From contig NZ_CP123990.1 of NCBI RefSeq assembly GCF_029919115.1, forward strand, positions 2,356,001-2,420,000: 64,000 nt of DNA, given 5' to 3'. Each line of letters starts with the position of its first letter. Within the stretch, counting starts at the first letter, position 1. Shown piece after piece: positions 41,977-50,397 of this stretch. Below the pieces are notes generated by a model. The model did no database searches, was not told the origin of the DNA, and was given only the letters and a program-made list of their open reading frames with translations. The position numbers and the translations under genes were made by a program. The stretch is from Variovorax paradoxus (GTDB lineage: Bacteria > Pseudomonadota > Gammaproteobacteria > Burkholderiales > Burkholderiaceae_C).

Positions 41977-42636
41977 ATGCAAGGCGGAATTCCGGAGCCT
42001 CTCACACTCGTTGCGGTCATGGTCGCGTTCGGCTTCGCGACCTTCGCGGCGCTGATGGTGACCAGCTACACCAAGCTGGTCATCGTGTTCGGCCTGCTGC
42101 GCACGGCGCTGGGCCTGCAGCAGACGCCGCCGAACATGGTGCTGAACGGCATCGCGGTCATCCTGACTGTCTACATCATGGCGCCCGTAGGCATGGACAT
42201 TGGCGACACGCTGCGCAACCGCAACTTCGGCATCAAGGGCGAGAGCATGGGCGACATCATGGCCGTGATCGACGCAGCCAAGGTGCCGGTAAAGGAGTTC
42301 CTGCAAAAGCACACGCACGAGCGCGAGCGGCAGTTCTTCCTGAAGTCGGCCTCCAACATCTGGCCCAAGGCGCGGGCCGAGCAGCTGAAGGACGACGACT
42401 TCATGGTGCTGGTGCCCAGCTTCACGCTGACCGAGTTGACGCGCGCCTTTCAGATCGGATTCATCATCTACCTGGTGTTCGTGGTGGTCGACCTGATCGT
42501 GGCGACGGTGCTGCTGGCGCTCGGCATGTCGATGATTGCGCCCACCACCATCTCGCTGCCGTTCAAGCTGCTGCTGTTCGTGATGCTCGATGGATGGACG
42601 CGGCTGGTGCACGGGCTGGTGCTCTCGTACCGCTGA
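41977..42636 (+). CDS. sctR: Type III secretion export apparatus protein SctR (YscR/FliP family)
   Basis: A 219-residue inner-membrane protein of the SctRST gate. Family segments include FATFAALMVTSYTKLVIVFG, the LLRTALGLQQTPPNMVLNGIA region and the VPSFTLTELTRAFQIGF block. The C-terminus has the paired helices ending in LPFKLLLFVMLDGW. It is separated from sctS and sctT, which lie in the other operon. Confidence 0.95.
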   Translation: MQGGIPEPLTLVAVMVAFGFATFAALMVTSYTKLVIVFGLLRTALGLQQTPPNMVLNGIAVILTVYIMAPVGMDIGDTLRNRNFGIKGESMGDIMAVIDAAKVPVKEFLQKHTHERERQFFLKSASNIWPKARAEQLKDDDFMVLVPSFTLTELTRAFQIGFIIYLVFVVVDLIVATVLLALGMSMIAPTTISLPFKLLLFVMLDGWTRLVHGLVLSYR

Positions 42637-42678
42637 CCCTGGCCGGCAGATACGGGCCGGTCATGGGCCAAACATGAA

Positions 42679-42700
42679 GCCGGCCCTCGCAAGGGCCGGC
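42679..42700. terminator. Terminator-like hairpin between sctR and the stress-protein gene
   Basis: Perfect stem GCCGGCCCT/AGGGCCGGC with the loop CGCA, lying between two convergent genes. It has no long T-run, so a bidirectional hairpin terminator is likely but not certain. Confidence 0.65.
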
Positions 42701-42713
42701 CTCGGGCCTTGCT

Positions 42714-43151
42714 TCAGGAGCCGATGACCTGGAAGTTGCCGCCGCTCGCGCCCGACAGCTGGCGCACTTGCTGTGCCAGCGAACCGAAGATGCGCCCTGC
42801 CAGGCTGGGCTCTTCCCGGCCGAACACGATGCGGTCGCAGCCGAAGTCGCGAGCCGCCGCAACGATGGCCTCGGCGCTGCGGCCGATCACCACGGTTGTG
42901 GAGCAGGAGATGCCGGCCATGGCCAGCAGGTTCTGCGCGAACTGCAGTTCTTCGGCGCCCGCGTCCTCTTGGAGCTCGCGCAGTTCTTGCGCGTCGAAGA
43001 ACATTGCCACGTGGCCGGAGACCACGGGCTGCACCCGCAGCAACCGGACCGCTACCGGCTCGCGCTGGCAGATGCGCACCACCTGATCGACGGCCGACCG
43101 CGTGCGGGCCGGGTCGGTCGGGTCGATGGGGACCAGAATGCGCCGTCTCAC
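42714..43151 (-). CDS. Universal stress protein (UspA family)
   Basis: A 145-residue single-domain Usp protein: MRRRILVPIDPTD at the start and the nucleotide-loop-like segment (VIGRSAEAIVAAARDFGCDRIVFG) followed by the GRIFGSLAQQV region. Its role is unknown. It lies 10 bases downstream of the TerC-family gene and is probably co-transcribed with it. Confidence 0.85.
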   Translation of the reverse strand: MRRRILVPIDPTDPARTRSAVDQVVRICQREPVAVRLLRVQPVVSGHVAMFFDAQELRELQEDAGAEELQFAQNLLAMAGISCSTTVVIGRSAEAIVAAARDFGCDRIVFGREEPSLAGRIFGSLAQQVRQLSGASGGNFQVIGS

Positions 43152-43161
43152 AGCGGCACCT

Positions 43162-43848
43162 TCAGGCGTTGGCGGGTTCCGGCTGCTGACGGCTGGTCAG
43201 CCACTTGCCGACGATCACGACCGAGATCGCGCCGATGGCGGGAACCACCTTGTGCAGCACGTGCTGCTCAGCGGCCCAGCCTGCGATGGACGGGTCGGAC
43301 ATTGCCATTTCGCCGGCCACCCAGCCGAGCAGTGCGGCGCCCAGGGTGATGATGATCGGGAAACGGTCCATCAGCTTCAGGATGAGGGTGCTGCCGAAGA
43401 TGATGAGCGGAATGCTGATCACCAGGCCGAACACGAGCAGCGGAACATTGCCCTTGGCTGCGGCTGCAACGCCGACGACGTTGTCCAGGCTCATGACCAG
43501 GTCGGCAACCACGATGGTCTTGATGGCCGCGGCAAGGCTGGAGTGGCCGTCGAGGTTTTCTTCGCCGTCGTCGCCCTTCAGGAGGCCGATGCCGATCCAG
43601 AACAGCAGTGCGGCGCCGACCAGCTTGAGGTACGGGAGCGTGAGCAGGTACACCGCAAAGAACGTCAGCACCACGCGCAACACGATGGCGCCCATGCTGC
43701 CGAACAGGATGGCCTTTTTCTGCTGTGCCGGCGGCAGCGAACGCGAGGCCATGGCAATGACGACCGCGTTGTCGCCGCTCAGGACGATGTTGATCAGGAT
43801 GATCTGCGAAAGGGCAATCCAGAAATCCGGACTGGATAGAAACGACAT
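43162..43848 (-). CDS. TerC-family integral membrane protein (YjbE-like)
   Basis: A 228-residue inner-membrane protein of about seven helices. Conserved acidic membrane motifs NIVLSGDNAVVIAMA and DLVMSLDNVVGVAAA are the TerC-family signature. Members are linked to metal-ion (often manganese) homeostasis or tellurite resistance, and the substrate here is unknown. The ATG at 43848 follows GGAGACAAC; an in-frame extension upstream is not used. Upstream lie a hairpin and phased CTGTCA repeats. Confidence 0.88.
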   Translation of the reverse strand: MSFLSSPDFWIALSQIILINIVLSGDNAVVIAMASRSLPPAQQKKAILFGSMGAIVLRVVLTFFAVYLLTLPYLKLVGAALLFWIGIGLLKGDDGEENLDGHSSLAAAIKTIVVADLVMSLDNVVGVAAAAKGNVPLLVFGLVISIPLIIFGSTLILKLMDRFPIIITLGAALLGWVAGEMAMSDPSIAGWAAEQHVLHKVVPAIGAISVVIVGKWLTSRQQPEPANA

Positions 43849-43870
43849 GTTGTCTCCTCGAAGTGAACGC

Positions 43871-43887
43871 GGAACCACTGCGGTTCC
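43871..43887 (-). promoter_or_regulatory. Leader hairpin of the TerC-family gene
   Basis: GGAACC-GCAGT-GGTTCC (read on the minus strand) forms a perfect 6-bp stem 23 bases before the start codon. It could affect mRNA stability or translation. It does not match a riboswitch I recognise. Confidence 0.4.
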
Positions 43888-43912
43888 GTCGTGTTCGAGG
43901 CTACGGGCCTGC

Positions 43913-43964
43913 GCTGTCACCTTTCTGCCGGTACGCTGTCAGTAACTTGTCCGCCAGCTGTCAT
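43913..43964. promoter_or_regulatory. Pho-box-like array of CTGTCA repeats
   Basis: GCTGTCA occurs three times at exactly 22-base spacing (43913, 43935, 43957). Degenerate units fall midway at 43925 (CTGCCGG) and about 43947 (TTGTCCG), giving five 7-mers on an 11-base period. This is the geometry of tandem PhoB-type boxes (CTGTCAT-N4-CTGTCAT). The array lies between the sensor-kinase stop and the TerC-family gene, and its orientation is opposite to terC. Confidence 0.55.
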
Positions 43965-43983
43965 CCAGCTTACAGCCGCGGGC

Positions 43984-45381
43984 TCAGGCCGAGGCTGCGC
44001 GCAGCGGAAAGAAGACGCTGAAGGTGTTGCCCACGCCGTCTATGTCTTCTTCCAGCGTAATGCGCGCGCCGTGCAGCGTGGCAATCTCGCTGACGATGGC
44101 AAGGCCCAGGCCGCTGCCGTCTTCCTGCGTGCCAAGCAGGCGGTGAAAGCGCTCGAAGATGCGCGCGCGCTCCTCCACCGGCACGCTGGGCCCGTCGTCG
44201 CTGATGGCCAGGCGGCACTGGTCGGTGCCGCTCTGGCTCACGCGCACGGTCACGCGGCCGCCCGGCTGGCTGTAGCGAACGGCGTTGTCGATCAGGTTGT
44301 TGATCAGTTCGCGCAGGCGGTCGCGGTCGGCGTTGATCACCAGCGAATGCTCCACGCCTTCAAAGCCCAGGTCTATGTCGCGCTTGATTGCCTGCGGAAC
44401 CCAGTCCATGCTGACTTCCAGGGCGTAGGCGTTCAGGTCGAGCGGCTCCAGCTGCATGGCGTCGAGGGCGCCGGGCTCGTTGCGGGCGAGCGAGAGCAAC
44501 TGCTGAACCAGCCTGGAGAGCCGGTCGGCGCTGATGTAGAGCTGCGCAAGCGAATGGCGCACGCGTTCGGCATCGTTTTCCCGCAGGGCGAGTTCGATCT
44601 GGGCCTTGAGGCCGCTGACGGGTGTCTTCAGCTGGTGGGCGGCATCGGCCACGAAGCGGTTCTGGAAATCGAAGGTCCGTCCGAGCCGTGCCATCAGCTC
44701 GTTCACTTCGTCCACCAGCGGACGCACCTCGCCCGGAACGTCCTGGATGTCGATCGGGCTCAAGTCCAGGTGCGACCGGTTGGACACCGCGCGGCGCAGC
44801 CGCTGCAGCGGCTCGAGCCCGCGCGAAATGCCGAACCAGACCACGGCGGTGGCCATCACGATCAGCAGCAACTGCGGTATCACCACGTTGGCCAGCATTT
44901 CCCACGCGAGCCGCGTGCGCTTGTGGAGCGTTTCTGCAACCTGCACCTTCACCATCGGCGCGCCGGGGTTGCCGCCGATGGGCATGCGGGCGACCAGCAT
45001 GCGCACCGGCTGCCCGCGCACCGAGTCGCGGTAGAAGCGCGGCCTGGCAGGGTCCTCCTGCTGCGGCGGGGGCATTTCGGCATCGCCTCCAAGCGCAACG
45101 CCGTCCTCGCTGACGACGCGGTAGAACAGCAGGTCTTCCTGGTCGAGCAGCAGCACGTTGCCCGCGGCCTCGGAAAGATCGAGCCGCGGGCGGGCGCCAT
45201 CGAGCTTGACGTGCAGCACGATCTCGCGCCCGATCTCGTACAGCGCACGGTCGTAGGCCAGGTTGGAAAAGCGCAGCGAGTTCCAGTAGGCAGCGCCGGT
45301 GTCGAGCACCAGCAGCACGGCGAGCGGACCGAGCAGCCAGGCCAGCAGCTTGCGCTGCAGCCTGGGCTCAGGTTTCCGCAT
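43984..45381 (-). CDS. Sensor histidine kinase, TctE/QseC-like
   Basis: A 465-residue membrane kinase. Two membrane helices (about 13-33 and 165-187) flank a periplasmic TctE-N-like sensor region. HAMP and HisKA domains follow, with the phosphorylated His249 in AAHQLKTPVSGL. The HATPase domain has NLIDNAVRYS and GSGLGLAIV. Its ATG overlaps the 3' end of the response-regulator gene by 14 bases. The signal is unknown; TctE relatives respond to tricarboxylates. Confidence 0.9.
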   Translation of the reverse strand: MRKPEPRLQRKLLAWLLGPLAVLLVLDTGAAYWNSLRFSNLAYDRALYEIGREIVLHVKLDGARPRLDLSEAAGNVLLLDQEDLLFYRVVSEDGVALGGDAEMPPPQQEDPARPRFYRDSVRGQPVRMLVARMPIGGNPGAPMVKVQVAETLHKRTRLAWEMLANVVIPQLLLIVMATAVVWFGISRGLEPLQRLRRAVSNRSHLDLSPIDIQDVPGEVRPLVDEVNELMARLGRTFDFQNRFVADAAHQLKTPVSGLKAQIELALRENDAERVRHSLAQLYISADRLSRLVQQLLSLARNEPGALDAMQLEPLDLNAYALEVSMDWVPQAIKRDIDLGFEGVEHSLVINADRDRLRELINNLIDNAVRYSQPGGRVTVRVSQSGTDQCRLAISDDGPSVPVEERARIFERFHRLLGTQEDGSGLGLAIVSEIATLHGARITLEEDIDGVGNTFSVFFPLRAASA

Positions 45382-46042
45382 CGCTGCGGTCCATCAGATA
45401 GCCCATGCCGCGCACGGTGCGTATCTCGCATCCCAGCGGCTCGAGTTTCTTGCGCAGCCGGTAGACATTGACTTCGATCGCGTTTTCACCGACCTCGTCG
45501 CCCCACCCGTACAGGTGGTTCACCATCTGCTCCTTGCCGACCACGCGGCCCTCGCGCATCATCAGCAGCTCGAGCACGGCAAGCTCGCGCGGCGAAAGAT
45601 CGAGCGGCTTCTTGTCGTAGAACACGCGGCGGCCCACCGTGTCGAAACGCAGCCTTCCATGCTCGAGATACGGCGTGGAATTGGTGCTGCGGCGCAGCAG
45701 TGCCCTCACGCGGGCCTCGAGCTCCGGCAGGTCGAACGGCTTGGCCAGGTAGTCGTCGGCACCAAGATCGAGGCCGCGAACGCGGTCTTGCAGCGTGTCG
45801 AAGGCGGTGAGCATCAGCACGGGCATCGTCGACCTGCGCGAGCGCAGCCGCTGCAGCACGTCGAGCCCGCTCAGCTTTGGCAGGCCGATGTCCAGGATGG
45901 CCAGGTCATAGATGCCGAGCGCGAGCGAATGGTCGGCTTCTTCGCCTGTAGAGACGATGTCGACCGCGTGAGCGGACTGCACCAGCGCGCGCGAGAGAGC
46001 GTCGGCCAGTACCTTGTCGTCCTCTACAAGCAATATCCGCAT
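45368..46042 (-). CDS. OmpR-family response regulator, TctD-like
   Basis: A 224-residue regulator. The receiver domain (1-115) has the acidic pocket in LLVEDD, phosphoacceptor D51 in LAILDIGLP, and K in YLAKPFD. The C-terminal winged-helix domain (about 128-220) has DLSPRELAVLELLMM and NVYRLRKKL. It is first in an operon with the overlapping kinase gene. The phased CTGTCA repeats at 43913 are a candidate target for an OmpR-type protein. Confidence 0.92.
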   Translation of the reverse strand: MRILLVEDDKVLADALSRALVQSAHAVDIVSTGEEADHSLALGIYDLAILDIGLPKLSGLDVLQRLRSRRSTMPVLMLTAFDTLQDRVRGLDLGADDYLAKPFDLPELEARVRALLRRSTNSTPYLEHGRLRFDTVGRRVFYDKKPLDLSPRELAVLELLMMREGRVVGKEQMVNHLYGWGDEVGENAIEVNVYRLRKKLEPLGCEIRTVRGMGYLMDRSDAET

Positions 46043-46112
46043 TGATCCATCCGCCTTGCGTACGCAGCCGAATATGCTAACCGCAATGCCGCCCGGGCGG
46101 CGCCGCGGAGGC

Positions 46113-47912
46113 TCAGGCTACAAGCACCTGCAGGTTGGTGGCACCCGGCAGTGCGCGCAGCACGGCAGCAGCTCTTACGGTGTAGTCGCGGCTGAATACG
46201 GTGCTGATCTCGATGTATTCGCAACGCGCTTCGGCCGTCGTCAGGGTGAGCACGGCATAGCCGCGCTTGCTCGTCTCGGCGTAGCGCAGGTCGTCGACCA
46301 TGCGGCGGAAGCCGTCGGCCAGCAGATCGTTGGCAATCAAGGGCAGCGCCCGTTCGAAGCCGGGGGACGAAACGGACGAGGTTGCAAATTCCACCCCCAC
46401 GCGTTGCCCCGAGGGATCCGTCAGGTTGCCGGCCCAGGCGTTGTGGGTGTCGCCAGCCAGCGAGATCAGGTTCTTTCCCTGGGTGCGGGCCATGGCCAGC
46501 ACGGCGTCGCGTGCGGCGGGGTAGCCGTCCCACGCGTCGAGGTTGTAAGGCACCTTCTGCTGCGCAAGCAGGGCGCGCTGGCTGTCGCTGCGCGCGGAAT
46601 CCGGCAGCGCCTGCGCAGCGAGGTAGTCGCTCAAGGTTTCAAGGGAGAAGTTGGCTGCAATGCTCAAGGGAATGTGCATGCGCGTCATGAGTACCTGCTG
46701 GCCCAGCACCTGCCAGGTACTCGCCGATGCAGCCATGCGCCCGGAAAGCCAATCCACCTGCGGCTGGCCCAGCAGTTGCCGCGTCGAGCCGGCCGCCTCG
46801 CCGGCCAGGTACTGGTCGAGCGTGACCTGCTTGTCGCGACCGATCAGCCGGGTGTCGAGCATGTGGATCGACGCCAGCGTGCCGAAATCGAACGAGCGAT
46901 AGATCCGCAGCGGATTGGCCGGCTCGGGCAGCCGCGTTGGCAGCCACTCGTGGTAGGCCTGCACGGCAGCGGCACGGCGCGCGGCAAAGCTGCCTTCGGT
47001 CGCTTCGTCATGGTTCTCGGCACCGCCCGACCATGCGTTGTCGGCCAGGTCGTGGTCGTCCCACACGGCGATCATCGGCAGCCGCGCATGCAGGGTGCGC
47101 AGGTCGTTGTCGGTGCGGTATTGCGCATGGCGCAGGCGGTAGTCCGCAAGCGTCAATATCTCGTGGTCGGGGGTCGACTCGCGGTCGATGGCAATGGCAA
47201 GCTGCGACGCATAGCCCACCCTGCCGTATTCATAGATGTAGTCGCCCAGGTGCAGCACCAGGTCGATGTCGGTGCGCTTGGCGATGTCGGCATACACATT
47301 GAAGTAGCCGCTCGGGAAGTTGGAGCACGAGACAACCGCCAGCCTGGCCTGCGCCACGCCGCCCACAGGCAGCGTCTTGGTGCGGCCGATGGGCGAGTTC
47401 TCGCTGCCCACTGTGAAACGATAGAAGTAGACGCTCGCAGGCTGGAGGCCTGTGGCGTCCACCTTCACGGTGTAGTCGCGCTCGGGGCCTGTGCTCGTGC
47501 TGCCTCGCGCAACGATGATCCCGAAGCGCTCGTCGCTGGCCACTTCCCAGGAGAGGTTGATGGTTCCCGGCGCAGGCGCCGTGATGCGCGTCCAGAGAAT
47601 CACGCGGTCGGACAACGGATCGCCGCTGGCGATGCCGTGCTTGAACAGCGAGCCGGAGCTTTCGGGTGGGGTGCCTCCGCCGCCTCCCCCTCCGCCGCCC
47701 CCAATACCGATGCCCCCACCGCCTCCACCACCGCCGCCGCCGCCACCACAGGCGGTCAAGCTGATTCCGGTGCCCGAGAACATCGCGAACAGCACGGCGC
47801 TGCGCAAAAGCGAGCGCCGGGTACTGCCTGTCAGGCCCTGCGGGGGATCAATGCCGGCATCGTGGTCGCCGGTGTTGGCCTCATCGTTCTTCTTCTCGTT
47901 CTGAGTGCGCAT
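46113..47912 (-). CDS. PhoD-like phosphatase lipoprotein with a polyglycine linker
   Basis: A 599-residue exported phosphodiesterase/phosphatase of the PhoD family. The N-terminal region has a twin-arginine-like signal (STRRSLLRSAV) ending in a lipobox (SLTAC). A PhoD N-domain (FKHGIASGDPLSDRVILWTR) and the metallophosphatase core follow (SCSN, LHLGDYIYEYG, VWDDHDLADNAW, SLAGDTHNAW). Directly after the lipid-modified cysteine are runs of 12 and about 10 glycines split by IGIG. The ATG at 47912 follows AGGAGACAACC. Role: scavenging phosphate from phosphodiesters (family knowledge). Confidence 0.88.
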   Translation of the reverse strand: MRTQNEKKNDEANTGDHDAGIDPPQGLTGSTRRSLLRSAVLFAMFSGTGISLTACGGGGGGGGGGGGIGIGGGGGGGGGGTPPESSGSLFKHGIASGDPLSDRVILWTRITAPAPGTINLSWEVASDERFGIIVARGSTSTGPERDYTVKVDATGLQPASVYFYRFTVGSENSPIGRTKTLPVGGVAQARLAVVSCSNFPSGYFNVYADIAKRTDIDLVLHLGDYIYEYGRVGYASQLAIAIDRESTPDHEILTLADYRLRHAQYRTDNDLRTLHARLPMIAVWDDHDLADNAWSGGAENHDEATEGSFAARRAAAVQAYHEWLPTRLPEPANPLRIYRSFDFGTLASIHMLDTRLIGRDKQVTLDQYLAGEAAGSTRQLLGQPQVDWLSGRMAASASTWQVLGQQVLMTRMHIPLSIAANFSLETLSDYLAAQALPDSARSDSQRALLAQQKVPYNLDAWDGYPAARDAVLAMARTQGKNLISLAGDTHNAWAGNLTDPSGQRVGVEFATSSVSSPGFERALPLIANDLLADGFRRMVDDLRYAETSKRGYAVLTLTTAEARCEYIEISTVFSRDYTVRAAAVLRALPGATNLQVLVA

Positions 47913-48068
47913 GGTTGTCTCCTGATCCGCCAACGGGGAGACGTACGGCACGCCTCAACCTCCGTTCGACGTGGGCGCGATTGAAGGTGAAGACTTTGGT
48001 TTCCAGCGTAGGTTTGGGCCGATGCGCGTGTCAGCCGGGAGCGATTCGGAGCTTTTGCGTGGCTCAAA

Positions 48069-48099
48069 CAAAAAAGCCTGCTGTCTTTCGACAGCAGGC
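48069..48099 (-). terminator. Rho-independent terminator after tRNA-Lys
   Basis: Minus-strand stem GCCTGCTGTC/GACAGCAGGC with a 4-base loop, followed by six T residues, 24 bases downstream of the tRNA 3' end. Confidence 0.9.
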
Positions 48100-48122
48100 C
48101 TTTGGCTTTCGCGCGATTCGGG

Positions 48123-48198
48123 TGGTAGGACGTACTGGATTCGAACCAGTGACCAACGGATTAAAAGTCCGCTGCTCTACCAACTGAGCTAACGTCCC
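48123..48198 (-). tRNA. tRNA-Lys (anticodon TTT)
   Basis: 76-base cloverleaf with acceptor stem GGGACGT/ACGTCCT, the D-arm GCTCAGTTGGTAGAGC, an anticodon loop CTTTTAA carrying TTT, the T-arm GGTTCGAATCC and an encoded CCA. It is followed by a strong terminator. Confidence 0.97.
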
Positions 48199-48247
48199 GG
48201 AACCATTTTTTCTTCTTTGCGGACGTTGAATCCGGCAAAGCCAAAGA

Positions 48248-49084
48248 TTATAGCGCGGCGTTAGTCGCGATTTTGTCGAGAACCCAACCTGCCGCGCATT
48301 GGCCGAAGGTGGCCGTCACGCTCACCACGGAACCGTAGCCGTGGCAGTTGAGCGAACCGTCACCTTCAATGGCGCAGGAGGCGTCGGGCGGTGCAACGCT
48401 TTCGCGGCTGAAGACGCAGGTCACGCCGATCTTTCGGCCTTCGCGCGGCGCGCCGTGTTCCTTGCGCAGGCGCTGCCGCAGTTGGGCAAGCAGCGGGTCG
48501 TGCGTGACGAGCGAGAGATCGTCGATGTCGACCTTGTGCGCCTGCCGCTTGCCGCCGGCCGCTCCCACGGTAACGAAGGCGGCGCGCGATGCACGCGCCC
48601 ATGCCGCCATCGCGAGCTTGGCTTTCACCTGGTCGCACGCGTCGATGATTGCGGTTGCGGGCCCGTTTGCGGCTTGCGCTGCATCGAGCAGCGCCGTCCA
48701 GTTGCCGGGCTCGACGAATTCGTCGATGGCGAACACCTTGCACTCGGGGTTGATCTGCGCAATGCGGTCGCGCATGGCGTCGACCTTGGCCTGCCCCACG
48801 GTCGAATCGAGCGCGTGGATCTGCCGGTTGATGTTCGACTCGGACACGTGATCGAGATCGATCAGCGTCAGCCGCCCCACCCCGCTGCGCGCCAGGGCTT
48901 CGACAGCCCATGAACCTACGCCGCCGATGCCGACGACGACCACATGGGCGTTGCGGATGCCGGCGGCTCCCGCCACGCCGTAGAGGCGCTCGAGGCCGCC
49001 GAAGCGGCGCGCAAAGTCAGGCGCCGCGGTGTCGCTGACGACAGCCGCGGCAACGGTCAACGCATGCGGAAGGGTTGCATTCAA
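48248..49084 (-). CDS. tcdA: tRNA threonylcarbamoyladenosine dehydratase (TcdA/CsdL)
   Basis: A 278-residue E1-like enzyme that cyclises t6A37 in tRNA using ATP. It has an adenylation-fold nucleotide loop (VVVGIGGVGSWAVEALARSG), the NINRQIHALDSTVGQAKV segment and the GSVVSVTATFGQCAAGWVLD C-terminus. It lies 19 bases after cpoB and 50 bases before the tRNA-Lys gene. Confidence 0.92.
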   Translation of the reverse strand: MNATLPHALTVAAAVVSDTAAPDFARRFGGLERLYGVAGAAGIRNAHVVVVGIGGVGSWAVEALARSGVGRLTLIDLDHVSESNINRQIHALDSTVGQAKVDAMRDRIAQINPECKVFAIDEFVEPGNWTALLDAAQAANGPATAIIDACDQVKAKLAMAAWARASRAAFVTVGAAGGKRQAHKVDIDDLSLVTHDPLLAQLRQRLRKEHGAPREGRKIGVTCVFSRESVAPPDASCAIEGDGSLNCHGYGSVVSVTATFGQCAAGWVLDKIATNAAL

Positions 49085-49103
49085 GCGGAGTGCTCCGCCA
49101 GCT

Positions 49104-49856
49104 TCAACGCAGGCGCGAGAGACGCTCGCGGCCGGCCTGGGCGGCTTCGGATTGCGGGTAGGCCTTGGTCAGGTCTTCCAGCGTGCGGCGTGCGGCGCGC
49201 GTGTCCTTCAGCTCGATCTGGCAGTTTGCAATCGACAGCACGGCCTCGGGAGCCTTGGCGTGGTCGGGTGCGAGCGACAGCATGGAGCGGAAGTTTGCAA
49301 TGGCCTCGTTGTAGTTGCGCGTGGCGTACTGCGCATTGCCCAGCCAGAACAACGCCGAGGCGTTGTAGCCGCTTTGCGGATACCGCTTGACGAACTCGGC
49401 AAAGGCGGTTTGCGCCTGGGCGAACTGGCCCGCACGGAAGATGCCGAGTGCCGCATCGAAATCGGCCTTTTCCTTCGGGTCGGCGGAGAACTCGCGTCCG
49501 TCGACGGAAACCTTCGTCGGCTCGTTCTGCTTCAACCGGTCGTCGATGGTGCTCTGGCGCGACTGCATTTCTGCCAGGGTGCGCTGCAGCTGCTCGTTCT
49601 GGCCGGTCATGCGCGCAAGGTCGCCCCGCATCTGCTCGATCTGGTTCTGCAGGTCGAGCAGGCTGCGGCGCAGCTGGCCGTTTTCGTCGGTGAGCCGCTG
49701 GTCGGTCTGCTGGCGCATGGCCTCGACACGCTGGCGCAGGTCGAGAATGGCGCGGCGCGCCTCGTCATCCTCGAACAACGCGGCTTGCGAGCCTGCCGAA
49801 ACGCAAAGCAAGGCGGCAGCCAGTGCCGCGCCTCGCAATAGAGCGTGTTGCATCAC
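49104..49856 (-). CDS. cpoB: Cell-division coordinator CpoB (YbgF)
   Basis: A 250-residue periplasmic protein that couples outer-membrane constriction with peptidoglycan synthesis at division. It has a signal peptide (cleavage near GSQAAL), a coiled coil (about 30-115) and C-terminal TPR repeats (ADFDAALGIFRAGQF, SALFWLGNAQYATRNYNEAI). Its start overlaps the pal stop codon. Order tolB-pal-cpoB is conserved, though tolQRA are not in this window. Confidence 0.92.
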   Translation of the reverse strand: MMQHALLRGAALAAALLCVSAGSQAALFEDDEARRAILDLRQRVEAMRQQTDQRLTDENGQLRRSLLDLQNQIEQMRGDLARMTGQNEQLQRTLAEMQSRQSTIDDRLKQNEPTKVSVDGREFSADPKEKADFDAALGIFRAGQFAQAQTAFAEFVKRYPQSGYNASALFWLGNAQYATRNYNEAIANFRSMLSLAPDHAKAPEAVLSIANCQIELKDTRAARRTLEDLTKAYPQSEAAQAGRERLSRLR

Positions 49857-50371
49857 CGGGTGTAGCGGAGTTCAGCGCGGCGGTTCTGTGCCCAGACTTC
49901 TTCACCCGAGCCCTGAGCCGCCGGCTTTTCCTTGCCGAAGCTCACGGCTTCGATCTGCGCGTCGTTCACGCCCAGCAGGGTGAGGGCGCGGCGAACGGCT
50001 TCAGAGCGCTTCTGTCCGAGTGCGAGGTTGTACTCGCGGCCGCCACGTTCGTCGGTGTGGCCTTCGATGGAGACACGGCGCTGCGGGTTGGCCTTGAGGA
50101 AACGGGCGTGGCCGTCGATGAGGGACTGGAACTCGGGCTTGACCGTGTAGCTGTCGTAGTCGAAATAGACGATCCGTTCGATGCCGACGGGACCTTGGGC
50201 GGTGCCGGCATTGGGGTCGATGGTGACGGGTGCGACCCCGCTGGCGCTGCCCTGCTGGCTGCCGGCGCTTCCGGAGCGGTCGGTCACCGGGGTGTCGTTG
50301 AGCTTGGTGCCCGACGAGCAACCGGCAATCAGAGCCACGATAGCCAGCGAATAAATCGTACGTTTCAACAT
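49853..50371 (-). CDS. pal: Peptidoglycan-associated lipoprotein Pal
   Basis: A 172-residue outer-membrane lipoprotein. It has a signal peptide with lipobox (ALIAGC), a Ser/Gly-rich linker and an OmpA-like peptidoglycan-binding domain (VYFDYDSYTVKPEFQSLI, IEGHTDERGGREYNLALGQK). It is part of the Tol-Pal system, 26 bases after tolB. The ATG at 50371 follows GGAGTTCCAG. Confidence 0.96.
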   Translation of the reverse strand: MLKRTIYSLAIVALIAGCSSGTKLNDTPVTDRSGSAGSQQGSASGVAPVTIDPNAGTAQGPVGIERIVYFDYDSYTVKPEFQSLIDGHARFLKANPQRRVSIEGHTDERGGREYNLALGQKRSEAVRRALTLLGVNDAQIEAVSFGKEKPAAQGSGEEVWAQNRRAELRYTR

Positions 50372-50397
50372 TCTGGAACTCCTCAAATAAACCTTGG

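Noticed and set aside
43849..43983. yybP-ykoY manganese riboswitch upstream of the TerC-family gene
   Set aside because: TerC genes often carry one, but the 135-bp leader shows only a simple hairpin and the CTGTCA repeats, without the conserved loops.
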